This document shows, piece by piece, positions 40,828 to 49,258 of a stretch of 64,000 bases of DNA. The stretch is from HKCCE3408 sp038530555 (GTDB lineage Bacteria; Pseudomonadota; Alphaproteobacteria; Rhodobacterales; Rhodobacteraceae). Under the pieces are notes generated by a model. That model worked only from the letters and a program-made list of their open reading frames with translations. It did no database searches and was not told the DNA's origin. The position numbers were made by a program, and so were the translations under genes. Numbering within the stretch: position 1 is the first letter of the stretch; each line of letters opens with the position of its first letter. The stretch lies in the NCBI GenBank assembly GCA_038530555.1, contig JBCBCN010000006.1:186001-250000 (forward strand), read 5' to 3'.

Positions 40828-41823
40828 ATGGCAGATATTCATCACAGTAATATCAGGCGGATCGATCCGACGATACTGATGGTCTTTCTGGCCCTCATGC
40901 GCCGCCGCAAGGGAACGCTGGCCGCGCGCGATCTGGGCTTGACGCAGCCTGCGATCAGCCACGCCCTCAAGCGCCTGCGCGAGGTCTATGGCGACCCGCT
41001 CTTTCTGCGCCAATCCCATGGTTTGGAGCCGACCCATATGGCGCGGGAGCTTGAGCCAAAGATCCGCGATGTGGTCGATCGGCTGGCGCAAACGCTCTCG
41101 CCGCCTGCCCAGCCCGATCTAAGCGAAGCGACCTGGGAGCTGCGCCTGGGCGCCTTCGATTTTGAGCTTGCCACCATTCTGCCCGAGCTGATCTCACGGC
41201 TGAGGCGCCGGGCACCGAATGTGGCCATCGAAAGCTTTCAGATCGCCCATGAACCCGCTCTCGAAGCCCTGCTGGATGGGCGCATCGACATTCTCGTGGG
41301 CTACTTCGAAGGCACAAAGATTGAGCGCGCAAGCCTAATCCGTACGCCACTTTATTCCGAGCGCTACGTTGCAATTGCGCGTAAGGACCATGCGCTTCTT
41401 TCCGAACCGTTTGATCTTGAGACTTTTGCCGAGGCCGAGCATCTTTTGGTATCTGCCACGGGTTTTCGCAAAAACCTGGTGGATCATGCCCTGCAATTGG
41501 CGGGCCTCAGTCGGTCAGTGAAAACAGTGGTCCCGTCACTTTTTTCAGCACTGTCAGTTCTCAGCCAGACCGACCTGATCGCGTCGGTCCCTGAACGTGT
41601 CGCGGTGCAGCACGGAGCGCGCTTTGGGCTGAGCTACCGCGAGCTTCCGATCGAGGGCGGCCGCTTTGATCTGCACGCCGTCACCAGGGCCCGCGATGCC
41701 AACAGCGCGATGCATCAATTGACTTTGCATGAGCTGAAGGAGGCCGGTCGCGCCTTGATGGCGAGCGGACCGGCGTCCGGCGCCGTCACTGATAGGCAAG
41801 ACCGCGAGCGCATACCGGGCTAG
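40828..41823 (+). CDS. LysR family transcriptional regulator
   Basis: A 331-residue regulator. The winged helix is LAARDLGLTQPAISHALKRLREVYGDPLFLRQSHGLEPT (residues about 32-70), the NodD/NahR-like form, and the effector domain starts near residue 105. It is divergent from the ABC importer operon and probably controls it. The C-terminal 25 residues extend past the usual fold. Confidence 0.88.
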   Translation: MADIHHSNIRRIDPTILMVFLALMRRRKGTLAARDLGLTQPAISHALKRLREVYGDPLFLRQSHGLEPTHMARELEPKIRDVVDRLAQTLSPPAQPDLSEATWELRLGAFDFELATILPELISRLRRRAPNVAIESFQIAHEPALEALLDGRIDILVGYFEGTKIERASLIRTPLYSERYVAIARKDHALLSEPFDLETFAEAEHLLVSATGFRKNLVDHALQLAGLSRSVKTVVPSLFSALSVLSQTDLIASVPERVAVQHGARFGLSYRELPIEGGRFDLHAVTRARDANSAMHQLTLHELKEAGRALMASGPASGAVTDRQDRERIPG

Positions 41824-41850
41824 CAGACGCACAACACACACGGCGGGCGC

Positions 41851-42258
41851 TTACGGCGCAGCGCCGGAGTGTTTTGGCAAATCGTCTTCGATACGCAGCC
41901 ACGTCACCCGCTCGGCCCAATGGACATGCGCAGTGGGGCGAAACTCAGACAGGTCGTCCAGCGTTGCGGCGTGCAGGTGGATTTCGCCCGGCCAACGGGT
42001 GCTCATGTAGTGCAGGGGGGTGCCGCAAGCTGGACAAAATCCACGCGTCACTCCGGCGGAGGAGTTGAAGAACCGCCGCTCACCTGTCCAGGCGACATGG
42101 GCGCGGGCGAGACCGACAAAGCTGCTGACGGGTGCGCCGGTTGCGCGGCGGCAACTGTTGCAGTGGCAATGCATAGCCCAAAATGGCGAGGCACTGCATT
42201 GGTAGCGGACCGCACCGCAGGCGCAGCCGCCGTCAAACCGTGGCATGTGCCGTCTCAT
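41851..42258 (-). CDS. GFA family zinc protein
   Basis: A 135-residue protein of the glutathione-dependent formaldehyde-activating (GFA/CENP-V) family. Zinc ligands are visible: GCACG near residues 11-15, HCHCNSCRR at 30-38 and GFCPACGTP near 75. Most members have no known activity and are annotated by fold. AAGG lies about 11 bp before the chosen ATG; a second ATG four codons later is possible. It is divergent from the cobalamin riboswitch unit. Confidence 0.88.
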   Translation of the reverse strand: MRRHMPRFDGGCACGAVRYQCSASPFWAMHCHCNSCRRATGAPVSSFVGLARAHVAWTGERRFFNSSAGVTRGFCPACGTPLHYMSTRWPGEIHLHAATLDDLSEFRPTAHVHWAERVTWLRIEDDLPKHSGAAP

Positions 42259-42473
42259 GTATCATCGCCTTCATGAGGGCGCGGTTTAAGGTCCCGCAAC
42301 CGGGCCTGTCGAGGGTGTTTGCGCTCCCGCTGCCAGCCGGCCCAAGCGCTCGTGGTCGTTGCTAGGGCGGGATCGGTCGCCTTTGTCGGGTGGCGAAGAT
42401 GTCGCAGCGAATGGGCGCGGGTTACCTATTTTTTGACCGTTGACAAGGCCGCGCAATCGGCAGAACGCTAATG

Positions 42474-42688
42474 CCGATGGTTCTCAAAGGCGCGCCTGAG
42501 AAGGCAATGGGCCCTAGAGATGAAAAGGGAACGTGGTGCGGCCCGCAAGCGGCGCCAAAGCCACGACTGCCCCCGCAACTGTAAGCGGAGAGCGACGCCC
42601 ATCAACGCCACTGGCCCGGGGTCTGTGACCCAAAAGGCTGGGAAGGCGGGCGAAGCGCGGACCCGCAAGTCAGGAGACCTGCCATCAA
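42474..42688 (+). promoter_or_regulatory. Cobalamin riboswitch
   Basis: A full cobalamin (AdoCbl-class) riboswitch. P1 can form between CCGATGG (from 42474) and CCATC (42682-42686). The conserved core is present in order: AAAGGGAACGTGGTG, then GACTGCCCCCGCAACTGTAAGCGG in two adjacent parts, GCCACTG, GGGAAGGCGG, and the B12 box AGTCAGGAGACCTGCC at 42668-42683. Binding of B12 should reduce expression of the downstream importer. The leader ORF follows 40 bp later. Confidence 0.96.
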
Positions 42689-42730
42689 GGTTTTGTCACA
42701 CCGGGGCGGGGTGTCTCGGGAGGAGGCTTT

Positions 42731-42802
42731 ATGCGTGTTCCCCCGACGCCGTGTGCGTTGATGTCCGTCCATAACGTCGATCCGGCGCGAGACGCGTTGT
42801 GA
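42731..42802 (+). CDS. Leader ORF after the cobalamin riboswitch
   Basis: A 23-codon ORF (MRVPPTPCALMSVHNVDPAR, then DAL) preceded by a strong GGGAGGAGG ribosome site, the best one in the region. Its TGA overlaps the GTG start of the ATPase gene (GTGA), and that GTG has no good ribosome site of its own. The ORF therefore probably couples importer translation to the riboswitch-controlled site. Whether the peptide itself matters is unknown. Confidence 0.6.
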   Translation: MRVPPTPCALMSVHNVDPARDAL

Positions 42803-43602
42803 CTGCGGCACCGGCACTTTCGGCCCAAGGGCTCGCTTACATCGCGGCGGGCGGTGCGCAACTGCTCCATCCCCTTAATTTCGATCTGGCACCGGGCTCG
42901 GTTCTGTCCATTGCCGGGCCGAACGGTGCGGGGAAATCCACGCTTCTCGCGCTGCTCGCGGGTCTCGAGCCTGCAACATCAGGCGAGGTGTTGATCGACG
43001 GCGCGCCGCTCCACGCCATGTCGCCCGCAGAGCGCGCGCGCCAGATCGCTGTGGTCAGCCAAAGCGGCGATCCGGACGGGCGGCTGACGCTGCGCGATTA
43101 CGTGGCCTTGGGACAGATGCCGATTTGGGCCGATCATGCCCGTGAGGCTCACTACGCCGCTCTTGCCCATATTCTAGAGATCACCGGCCTGAGCGCCCTG
43201 GCCGAGCGTCCCACGGCGCGGCTTTCGGGCGGGGAGCTTCAGCGCGCCCATATCGCCCGCGCGCTGGCGCAGAGGCCGCGGCTGCTCTTTCTCGATGAGC
43301 CAACGAACCATCTGGACCCCGATGCCAAGGGCCGGATGCTGTCGCTGGTCACGTCACTGGGCGTGACGGTGGTGATGGTCGTCCATGATCTGGTGATGAT
43401 CCCGGAATTCGCGAGCCATGTGGCCCTTGTCAAAGACGCCACTCTGACCGCCTTTGGCCCGGTCGCGGACGTGCTGACGCCCGCCAATGTCCACGCGACC
43501 TTCGGCGTCGACTACCTCGAATTTCCCCATGAGGGCCGCACAATCGCGGCCCTCGATATCCGCAAAACCCACCCCGAAACTGCCAATCCAGGAGGACTTT
43601 GA
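42799..43602 (+). CDS. Cobalamin ABC importer ATP-binding protein (BtuD-like)
   Basis: A 267-residue ABC ATPase of the FecE/BtuD/HmuV group: Walker A GPNGAGKST at residues 40-48, VVSQSGDPDGRLTLRDYVALGQMP, signature LSGGELQRAHIARAL and Walker B LLFLDEPTNHLD. The start is GTG, overlapping the leader ORF. The riboswitch upstream assigns the operon to corrinoid uptake. Related ATPases serve iron siderophores, so substrate rests on regulation. Confidence 0.9.
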   Translation: MTAAPALSAQGLAYIAAGGAQLLHPLNFDLAPGSVLSIAGPNGAGKSTLLALLAGLEPATSGEVLIDGAPLHAMSPAERARQIAVVSQSGDPDGRLTLRDYVALGQMPIWADHAREAHYAALAHILEITGLSALAERPTARLSGGELQRAHIARALAQRPRLLFLDEPTNHLDPDAKGRMLSLVTSLGVTVVMVVHDLVMIPEFASHVALVKDATLTAFGPVADVLTPANVHATFGVDYLEFPHEGRTIAALDIRKTHPETANPGGL

Positions 43603-43603
43603 G

Positions 43604-44554
43604 ATGAAAACACCCGTAACGACCGCGACGGCTTTGGCCCTGATGAGCACGGGCGCCCTAGCCCAAGGCGTCACCGTCGACAATTGCGGCGAGACTTTGA
43701 GCTTTGATGAGACGCCGGAACGGATCGTCATCCACGACATCAACATGACCGAGATGGCCTTCGCCCTTGGCTTGCAGGACCGGATGGTCGGCGTGACCGG
43801 CATCACTGGTTGGTACAAGACCAACGAGACCTTCGACGCCATGCGCGGCGATATCCCCGAATTGGCCGAGCGCTATCCCACGGTTGAAAACCTCGTGGCC
43901 GTCGATCCCGACATGTTCTTTGCCGGTTGGTATTACGGCATGCAGCCCGGCGGTGAAGTGACGCCGGATACGCTCGAGCCCTTCGGCATCCAAACACTGG
44001 TTCTGTCGGAAAGCTGCGTGCATCTACATGATGACCGGCCCGAGGCGAGCATGGACCTGCTGTTCGGGGATATCTTGCGCCTGGGTCAGATCATGGATGT
44101 CGAAGACCGCGCGACCGAGCTTGTCAGCGGCTGGGAGACGCAGTTGGCCGAGCTTGAAGCCCTGACGGCCGAGGTCGAGCCTCCGCGTGTCTTCCTGCTC
44201 GACGGGCCGGCCGATGCGCCGTTCACCGCGGGCCGCTACGCGATTGTCGACGCGATGATCGAAGCAGCGGGCGGCGCCAGCGTGACCTCGGATATGGAGA
44301 CCAGCTGGGGCCGGTCGTCCTGGGAAGCGGTGGCGGCGTCAAACCCGGAATTCCTTGTCCTGCTCGACTATGCAGAAGGCCAAAGCGCCGAGGACACCTT
44401 CGCCTATCTGCAAGAGCATCTGGTCATGCAGTTCATTGATGCCGTGGTCAATGAGCGGTGGGTTGGGCTGGCATATGAGGAGTTGACGCCGGGGCCTGCG
44501 AATATCGACGCGATCGAGACCATGGCCCGCGCGATGCATCCGGATTTGTTCTGA
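43604..44554 (+). CDS. Cobalamin ABC importer periplasmic binding protein (BtuF-like)
   Basis: A 316-residue class III binding protein with a signal peptide (residues 1-20, GALAQ). It has the BtuF/FhuD-type two-lobe plan: ERIVIHDINMTEMAFALGLQDRMVGVTG, then LVAVDPDMFFAGWYYGM in lobe one, and AAGGASVTSDMETSWGRSSWEAVAASNPEFLVLLDY in lobe two. GGAGG precedes the ATG at 43604. Ligand cobalamin is inferred from the riboswitch. No btuB-type outer-membrane receptor is adjacent. Confidence 0.88.
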   Translation: MKTPVTTATALALMSTGALAQGVTVDNCGETLSFDETPERIVIHDINMTEMAFALGLQDRMVGVTGITGWYKTNETFDAMRGDIPELAERYPTVENLVAVDPDMFFAGWYYGMQPGGEVTPDTLEPFGIQTLVLSESCVHLHDDRPEASMDLLFGDILRLGQIMDVEDRATELVSGWETQLAELEALTAEVEPPRVFLLDGPADAPFTAGRYAIVDAMIEAAGGASVTSDMETSWGRSSWEAVAASNPEFLVLLDYAEGQSAEDTFAYLQEHLVMQFIDAVVNERWVGLAYEELTPGPANIDAIETMARAMHPDLF

Positions 44555-44555
44555 T

Positions 44556-45569
44556 TTGCCAAGGCTCAGCCTGATCATGATCCTGGGGGTGGCCGTTCTG
44601 GCCATCCTCATCCTGATGTCGATTGTCAGCGGCAGCACCACGATCCCCCTTGCCGAGGTCCAGGGCGCCTTTGCGATTGCCCTGGGTTTCACCGAAGGCG
44701 AGCCGACGCCGACGAGCCGGATCATCACCGATTTGCGCCTGCCGCGGGCGCTTTTCTCGGCCATTATCGGCGCGGGTCTGGGCATTGTCGGCGTGCTGTT
44801 GCAGACGACGACGCGCAACGATCTTGCCGATCCATTCCTGTTCGGTCTGTCCTCGGGCGCGGCGGCCGGTGCGGTTTTCGTGATCACGGTGACGGGCGAT
44901 GTGCTGGGCATCTGGACGCTGCCTCTGGCCGCGTTCTCTGGCGGCATGATCGCCTCGGGGATCGTGCTGACGCTTGTCCGGGCTTTGCGCAACAGTGCGC
45001 CGGAAAAGCTGATCCTTGCGGGTCTTGCCGTGTCGTTCCTGTTTGCCGCGCTTACCAACTTTTTGATCTTTTCGGGCGACAGCCGAGCCGCCCATTCGGT
45101 CGTCTTTTGGATGCTCGGTGGGCTCGGCTTGGCGCGGTGGAACAACATCTGGCTGGTGCTTTTGGGCCTCGGACTGGTGCTCCTTTTCGCGCTGCGCGGT
45201 CACCGCAAGCTCGATGCGCTTCTGACCGGGGACGTGACGGCCAGCAGCCTGGGCGTGCCCGTGGGACAATTGCGCGCGCGGATGTTCTTTATCTCGGCCC
45301 TTACCACGGCGGCATTCGTCTCAGTGGCCGGTGTCATCGGCTTTATCGGCCTCATGGTGCCGCATCTGGCACGCGGCATCGCGGGGCCGCTCCATATCCG
45401 CCTGGTGCCCGCGGCGGCGCTTTGCGGCGCGATGCTGCTGACGGCGTCTGACATCCTGGCCCGTGTTCTGCTGGCGCCGCAGGAATTGCCGGTGGGGATC
45501 GTGACGACGTCGCTTGGCGCGGTTTTCGTCTTCGCGCTTTTGATTGGCGGCAATCGGATGCGGCGGTGA
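44556..45569 (+). CDS. Cobalamin ABC importer permease (BtuC/FecCD-like)
   Basis: A 337-residue permease with the FecCD family layout of about ten helices. Landmarks are ITDLRLPRALFSAIIGAGLGIVGVLLQTTTRNDLADPFLFGLSSGAAAG and, later, VAGVIGFIGLMVPHLARGIAGPLHIRLVPAAALCGA. The start is probably TTG at 44556, one base after the binding-protein stop; ATG at 44577 would shorten the first helix. It closes the three-gene importer. Confidence 0.92.
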   Translation: MPRLSLIMILGVAVLAILILMSIVSGSTTIPLAEVQGAFAIALGFTEGEPTPTSRIITDLRLPRALFSAIIGAGLGIVGVLLQTTTRNDLADPFLFGLSSGAAAGAVFVITVTGDVLGIWTLPLAAFSGGMIASGIVLTLVRALRNSAPEKLILAGLAVSFLFAALTNFLIFSGDSRAAHSVVFWMLGGLGLARWNNIWLVLLGLGLVLLFALRGHRKLDALLTGDVTASSLGVPVGQLRARMFFISALTTAAFVSVAGVIGFIGLMVPHLARGIAGPLHIRLVPAAALCGAMLLTASDILARVLLAPQELPVGIVTTSLGAVFVFALLIGGNRMRR

Positions 45570-45600
45570 GGGCCTCGCACCCTTTCCAATCCCACCTTAA

Positions 45601-45615
45601 CGTTACAAAGTAACG
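45601..45615 (+). promoter_or_regulatory. Palindromic operator-like site before the COG0523 gene
   Basis: CGTTAC-AAA-GTAACG is a perfect 6-bp inverted repeat with a 3-bp spacer, ending 29 bp before the ATG of the GTPase gene. Its form recalls Fur-family (Zur-type) sites controlling COG0523 genes. Assignment to a specific regulator is inference. Confidence 0.45.
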
Positions 45616-45644
45616 CCCGGCTCATTTAGATCGAAAGGCGCGGG

Positions 45645-46847
45645 ATGCCCGTCGCGGTGACACTGCTCAACGGCTTTCTCGGGGCCGGAAAGACCACGCT
45701 CTTGCAGAGCCTCTTGGTCCAGGCTCGCGAGATGCGCGGCGTCACGCTTGGCGTGATCGTCAACGAAATGAGCACGCTCGATGTGGATGGTGCGATCCTC
45801 GATACCAGCGAAGTGATCGCGCGCAAAAGCCCGCATCTGGCCTCGATCCCAGGCAAAAGCATTAGCAGTGATGAAGGCCTGAGTCTCTTTCGCGCCGCCG
45901 TCGATCAAGTCCTGGCTGATGGCGTGGTCACGCATCTGATCATCGAGACTTCCGGCAGCACCCATCCCTGGCCCCTTTTGCAGGCGATCCAGAACATGGC
46001 TGAGCTGCGCCTGCACGGCGTGCTCTCCGTGGTCGACACGGTCGTGCTGCACCAAGACCACGACATGGGCCGCGCCATCGGGCCCATCGCCCGGGACAAC
46101 CTGGCCGAAGGACGGCGCGGGGTGGCCAACCTTTTGGCCGAGCAAGTGATGTTCGCCACCCGCGTCCTGCTGAGCAAATCCGACAAGGTGCCGCGCGAGG
46201 TCCTCCAAGAGGTGGCCCAAGCCATCCATCCGCTGAACCCCCGCGCGGATATCCTGGCCATGCAATGGGGCAATCTGAGCCTGGAGAAGATCATCGCGAT
46301 GCCGCTCTACGATTATGAGCGGGTCAAGAAGCTCGGTCGGGAACTGACGCAAGGGGCGGGGGCTGCGGCCATCGCCGATCCCGAAAGCTATAAGATCGGC
46401 CACCGCGTTCTCCGCGACCCGCGCCCGTTTCATCCCCAGCGACTTTATCAAGTCTATACCCAATCGCTTGGGGTGGGCATCTACCGCTCCAAGGGCTTTT
46501 TCTGGCTGCCAACTCGGGACAACCTGATGCTGCTGTGGAACCAGACCGCTGGAAGCGTGGGCCTGGAGATTGTGAACTATTGGAAGATTAGCGCGCTGGA
46601 AGATGACAGTCTAAATCTCGCCGAGTGGGAGAAGGAGGCGATGCGCGCAAAGCTTTCCGAGGCGCACCCCCTTTTTGGCGACAGGCGATGTCAGTTGACG
46701 GTGATCGGGGATGAGTTTGGCTTGGACGCGTTCGTGGCGGATCTGGAGGGGTGTTTTTGCACCGATGCCGAGATCGCGGCTTGGCAGAACGGCGAGGATT
46801 TCCCCGATCCCTGGCCCAAGACAGTCGCCACTTTGAGCACGGCTTGA
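45645..46847 (+). CDS. COG0523 (G3E) GTPase lacking the CxCC motif
   Basis: A 400-residue CobW/ZigA-type protein. Walker A GFLGAGKT is at residues 10-17, a switch region with VIVNEMSTLDVDGAIL follows, and IIETSGSTHP and LLSKSDK complete the G domain. The C-terminal CobW domain has GIYRSKGFFWLPTR. Where the family has GCICC, this one reads KSISS (SISS at 72-75), so the usual metal site is absent. It is 75 bp after the cobalamin importer, with its own possible operator. Possible roles are metal-independent chaperoning or use under zinc or cobalt limitation. Confidence 0.85.
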   Translation: MPVAVTLLNGFLGAGKTTLLQSLLVQAREMRGVTLGVIVNEMSTLDVDGAILDTSEVIARKSPHLASIPGKSISSDEGLSLFRAAVDQVLADGVVTHLIIETSGSTHPWPLLQAIQNMAELRLHGVLSVVDTVVLHQDHDMGRAIGPIARDNLAEGRRGVANLLAEQVMFATRVLLSKSDKVPREVLQEVAQAIHPLNPRADILAMQWGNLSLEKIIAMPLYDYERVKKLGRELTQGAGAAAIADPESYKIGHRVLRDPRPFHPQRLYQVYTQSLGVGIYRSKGFFWLPTRDNLMLLWNQTAGSVGLEIVNYWKISALEDDSLNLAEWEKEAMRAKLSEAHPLFGDRRCQLTVIGDEFGLDAFVADLEGCFCTDAEIAAWQNGEDFPDPWPKTVATLSTA

Positions 46848-46874
46848 GGCCACCTGCCCAAAGCGCGATTTGAC

Positions 46875-48158
46875 TTACGAGCCCTGGAGAGTTTTGACCG
46901 CGTGCTGGACCGCGTCGCGCGTCTGGGCGAGATCTTCTGCGGTGATCGCCAGCGATGGATAGAGCTTGCCTGGCGATTTGAATATGCCGTGACGCCGGAG
47001 GGAAGCGTTGTAGGCGGCGTTGCGCGACGGATCATCATGCTGCGCACTGCGATAGTCGCGGCAGTGCGCGTCGGTGAAAAAGATGTCGAACAGCGTTTCG
47101 TCGCCGCAAATCTGATGCGGGATCCCCGCTTTGGTCAGGGCCTCGGATTGCATGCTCTGAAGCTGACGGCCAATGGCGCGTAGGCGATCATACTGACCCT
47201 CGCGGCGCAGCACTTCCATAGTCTTAAGCCCGGCAACGGCTGCGATCGGGTTGCCCGACAGTGTGCCCAACTGCATCAGCCATTTCTCGGCGCCAACGAT
47301 CGACTTGTCGAAATGGGCCATGATCTCGGCACTGGCGCCAAGGGCGGCAAGTGGGAAGCCGCCGCCGATGATTTTGCCCAGGGTGCAGATATCAGGCGTG
47401 ACGCCATAGTACTCCTGCGCGCCGCCATAGGCGAGGCGGAAGCCGGTGACGATCTCATCGAAAATCAACAGGACATGGTGACGGTCGCACAGATCGCGCA
47501 GGCCTTGGAGGAAACCGGGCTCTGGCGGAATGATCCGCTGAAGCGGCTCGGCGATGATGGCCGCGATGTCATTGTGCTCAAGAAGCAGCGTCTCGACCGC
47601 TGCCAGATCGTTGAAGGGTGCGATCAGCATTTGCTCAGCGACGGCCTGCGGGATGCCAGCGCTGTCCGGTACGGCTTGCGGGAAGTTCACCCGCGCTTCG
47701 GGCGCCAGGCTCATCTGGGCCTCAGCGCTCATGCCGTGATAGCCGCCCTCGAATTTCAGGATCTTGTCGCGGCCGGTATAGGCCCGGGCCAAGCGGATCG
47801 CGTACATATCCGCCTCTCCGCCGGAAGCCACAAAGCGGACTTGTTCGCAGCAGGGCACGGCATCGACGATCGCTTCGGCCAATTCGACGCCTTTGGAATT
47901 GTTGGCAAAGAACGTCGTGCCTTGGGGGAGTTGTTCGAGAACGGCCTCCATCACTTCCGGATGGCCATGGCCTAGGAGCATCGGGCCCGAGCCGATCAGG
48001 TAGTCGATATATTCCTGACCATCCTCGTCCCAGACGCGGCTGCCCTCGCCGCGCGCGATCACGATGCCTGGGTCGAAATTGCCGAAACCACCTGCGGGCA
48101 GGACGGCGCGGGCGCGGGCGATCCAATCGGCTTGAGAGGTGAGTTTTTGCATGATCAC
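46875..48158 (-). CDS. Class III PLP-dependent aminotransferase (GSA-aminomutase-like)
   Basis: A 427-residue fold type I aminotransferase. The PLP lysine is in TLGKIIGGGFPLAALG (Lys about 261); the DEIVTGFR motif and the N-terminal GRVWDEDG-type strand (GSRVWDEDGQEYIDYL) are present. It resembles glutamate-1-semialdehyde aminomutase, but the catabolic operon suggests a different amino donor. It is the last of five minus-strand genes joined by 4-bp overlaps and presumably removes the amino group of a pathway intermediate. Confidence 0.88.
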   Translation of the reverse strand: MIMQKLTSQADWIARARAVLPAGGFGNFDPGIVIARGEGSRVWDEDGQEYIDYLIGSGPMLLGHGHPEVMEAVLEQLPQGTTFFANNSKGVELAEAIVDAVPCCEQVRFVASGGEADMYAIRLARAYTGRDKILKFEGGYHGMSAEAQMSLAPEARVNFPQAVPDSAGIPQAVAEQMLIAPFNDLAAVETLLLEHNDIAAIIAEPLQRIIPPEPGFLQGLRDLCDRHHVLLIFDEIVTGFRLAYGGAQEYYGVTPDICTLGKIIGGGFPLAALGASAEIMAHFDKSIVGAEKWLMQLGTLSGNPIAAVAGLKTMEVLRREGQYDRLRAIGRQLQSMQSEALTKAGIPHQICGDETLFDIFFTDAHCRDYRSAQHDDPSRNAAYNASLRRHGIFKSPGKLYPSLAITAEDLAQTRDAVQHAVKTLQGS

Positions 48159-49258
48159 TCAAGCTCCAGAACGGGGTGGCCGAGAACGTCCAAATCTGGC
48201 GTAACCCCCAATCCTGCGCCGTCGGGCGGCGCGATGCGGCCATAGTGGCGCACCGGACAATCGGGCGCCACGCGCGGGCCGACATAGTACGACAGATCGC
48301 AGGTGTTCAGAAGCGCGCCCTGGGGTGTCGAGGCGGCGAAATGCAGCGACGCGGCGGTCACGATGTCCGAGCCCCAGGTGCATTCAGCGCAGATCTCCGC
48401 GCCCAGATGCACGGTCAGATCGCGGGCACGGCGCATGGCCGACAGACCGCCAAACTTGGAGAGCTTAAGCGCGACGGCGTCCAGCACGCCAAGCTCGGCT
48501 GCCCGCATGAGGGAGGCCAGGTCATGCGCGCCCTCGTCGATCTTCATCGGCAGGCCAGTGGCTTGCCGGACGGCGGCGCAATCCTCAAGCCGTTTGCAAG
48601 GCTGCTCTAGCATGATGTCGAGATGCGCCACCGCGCGGCCCGTGCGGGTCGCGTGAAGCTTGCTGGCGCCGCAATTCCAATCGCCATAGACCAGCGGCCC
48701 GGGCCCGACGGCCTCCCGCACTTTGATCAGCCGTTCGGCATCGGCGGATGGGTCGGCGTCGGTGCCAAGCTTGGCCTGGAACTGACGGATGCCCGTGGCA
48801 TATGCCTCGCGCGCGATGCGGGCCATCTCGTCCGGAGCGATACAGGTGATCGAGTGATAAAGCGGCATATCGGCCCGCATTCGCCCGCCCAAAAGCGCAT
48901 AGAGCGGCATATTGGCGGCCTGGCCGAAGAGATCCCAGATCGCCATATCGACGATGGATTTGGCGTGCAGATGCCCCGGGAGCACCGTGTCGAGCTTGCG
49001 CATCAGACCATCGGCGCCGATGGGCGACGCGCCAAGGATATGCGGCGCCAATTCCGTCACCGCACTTGGCACGCCATCGGCAAAGGCCGGGAGGTAATGC
49101 GGGATCGGACAGACCTCACCCCAGCCTTTGAGCCCGCTATCGGTATCCAGGCAGAGCACATGGGATTTGACCGTGTCGCAGGTCTTTCCCTCCGCCATAT
49201 AGTAGGTCTCGTGGCTGGTCAGGTCGACGGACCAAAGGGTAATGCGGGTGATCTTCAT
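48155..49258 (-). CDS. Mandelate racemase/muconate lactonizing enzyme family protein
   Basis: A 367-residue enolase-superfamily enzyme. The metal ligands and bases are visible: QAKLG (second lysine of the KxK pair kept), YGDWNCG (Asp), MLEQPC (Glu), MKIDEGAH (Asp/Glu) and, on the other face, LKLSKFGG (Lys). The N-terminal capping domain has TSHETYYMAEGKTCDT. Two opposed lysines fit racemase, epimerase or syn-elimination chemistry on a carboxylate. It overlaps both neighbours by 4 bp. Confidence 0.85.
   Translation of the reverse strand: MKITRITLWSVDLTSHETYYMAEGKTCDTVKSHVLCLDTDSGLKGWGEVCPIPHYLPAFADGVPSAVTELAPHILGASPIGADGLMRKLDTVLPGHLHAKSIVDMAIWDLFGQAANMPLYALLGGRMRADMPLYHSITCIAPDEMARIAREAYATGIRQFQAKLGTDADPSADAERLIKVREAVGPGPLVYGDWNCGASKLHATRTGRAVAHLDIMLEQPCKRLEDCAAVRQATGLPMKIDEGAHDLASLMRAAELGVLDAVALKLSKFGGLSAMRRARDLTVHLGAEICAECTWGSDIVTAASLHFAASTPQGALLNTCDLSYYVGPRVAPDCPVRHYGRIAPPDGAGLGVTPDLDVLGHPVLELE

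Noticed and set aside
42440..42473. TTGACA at 42440-42445 as a promoter for the riboswitch unit
   Set aside because: No good -10 sequence at 16-18 bp; the nearest candidate (CTAATG) is too far, so I did not list it as a feature.
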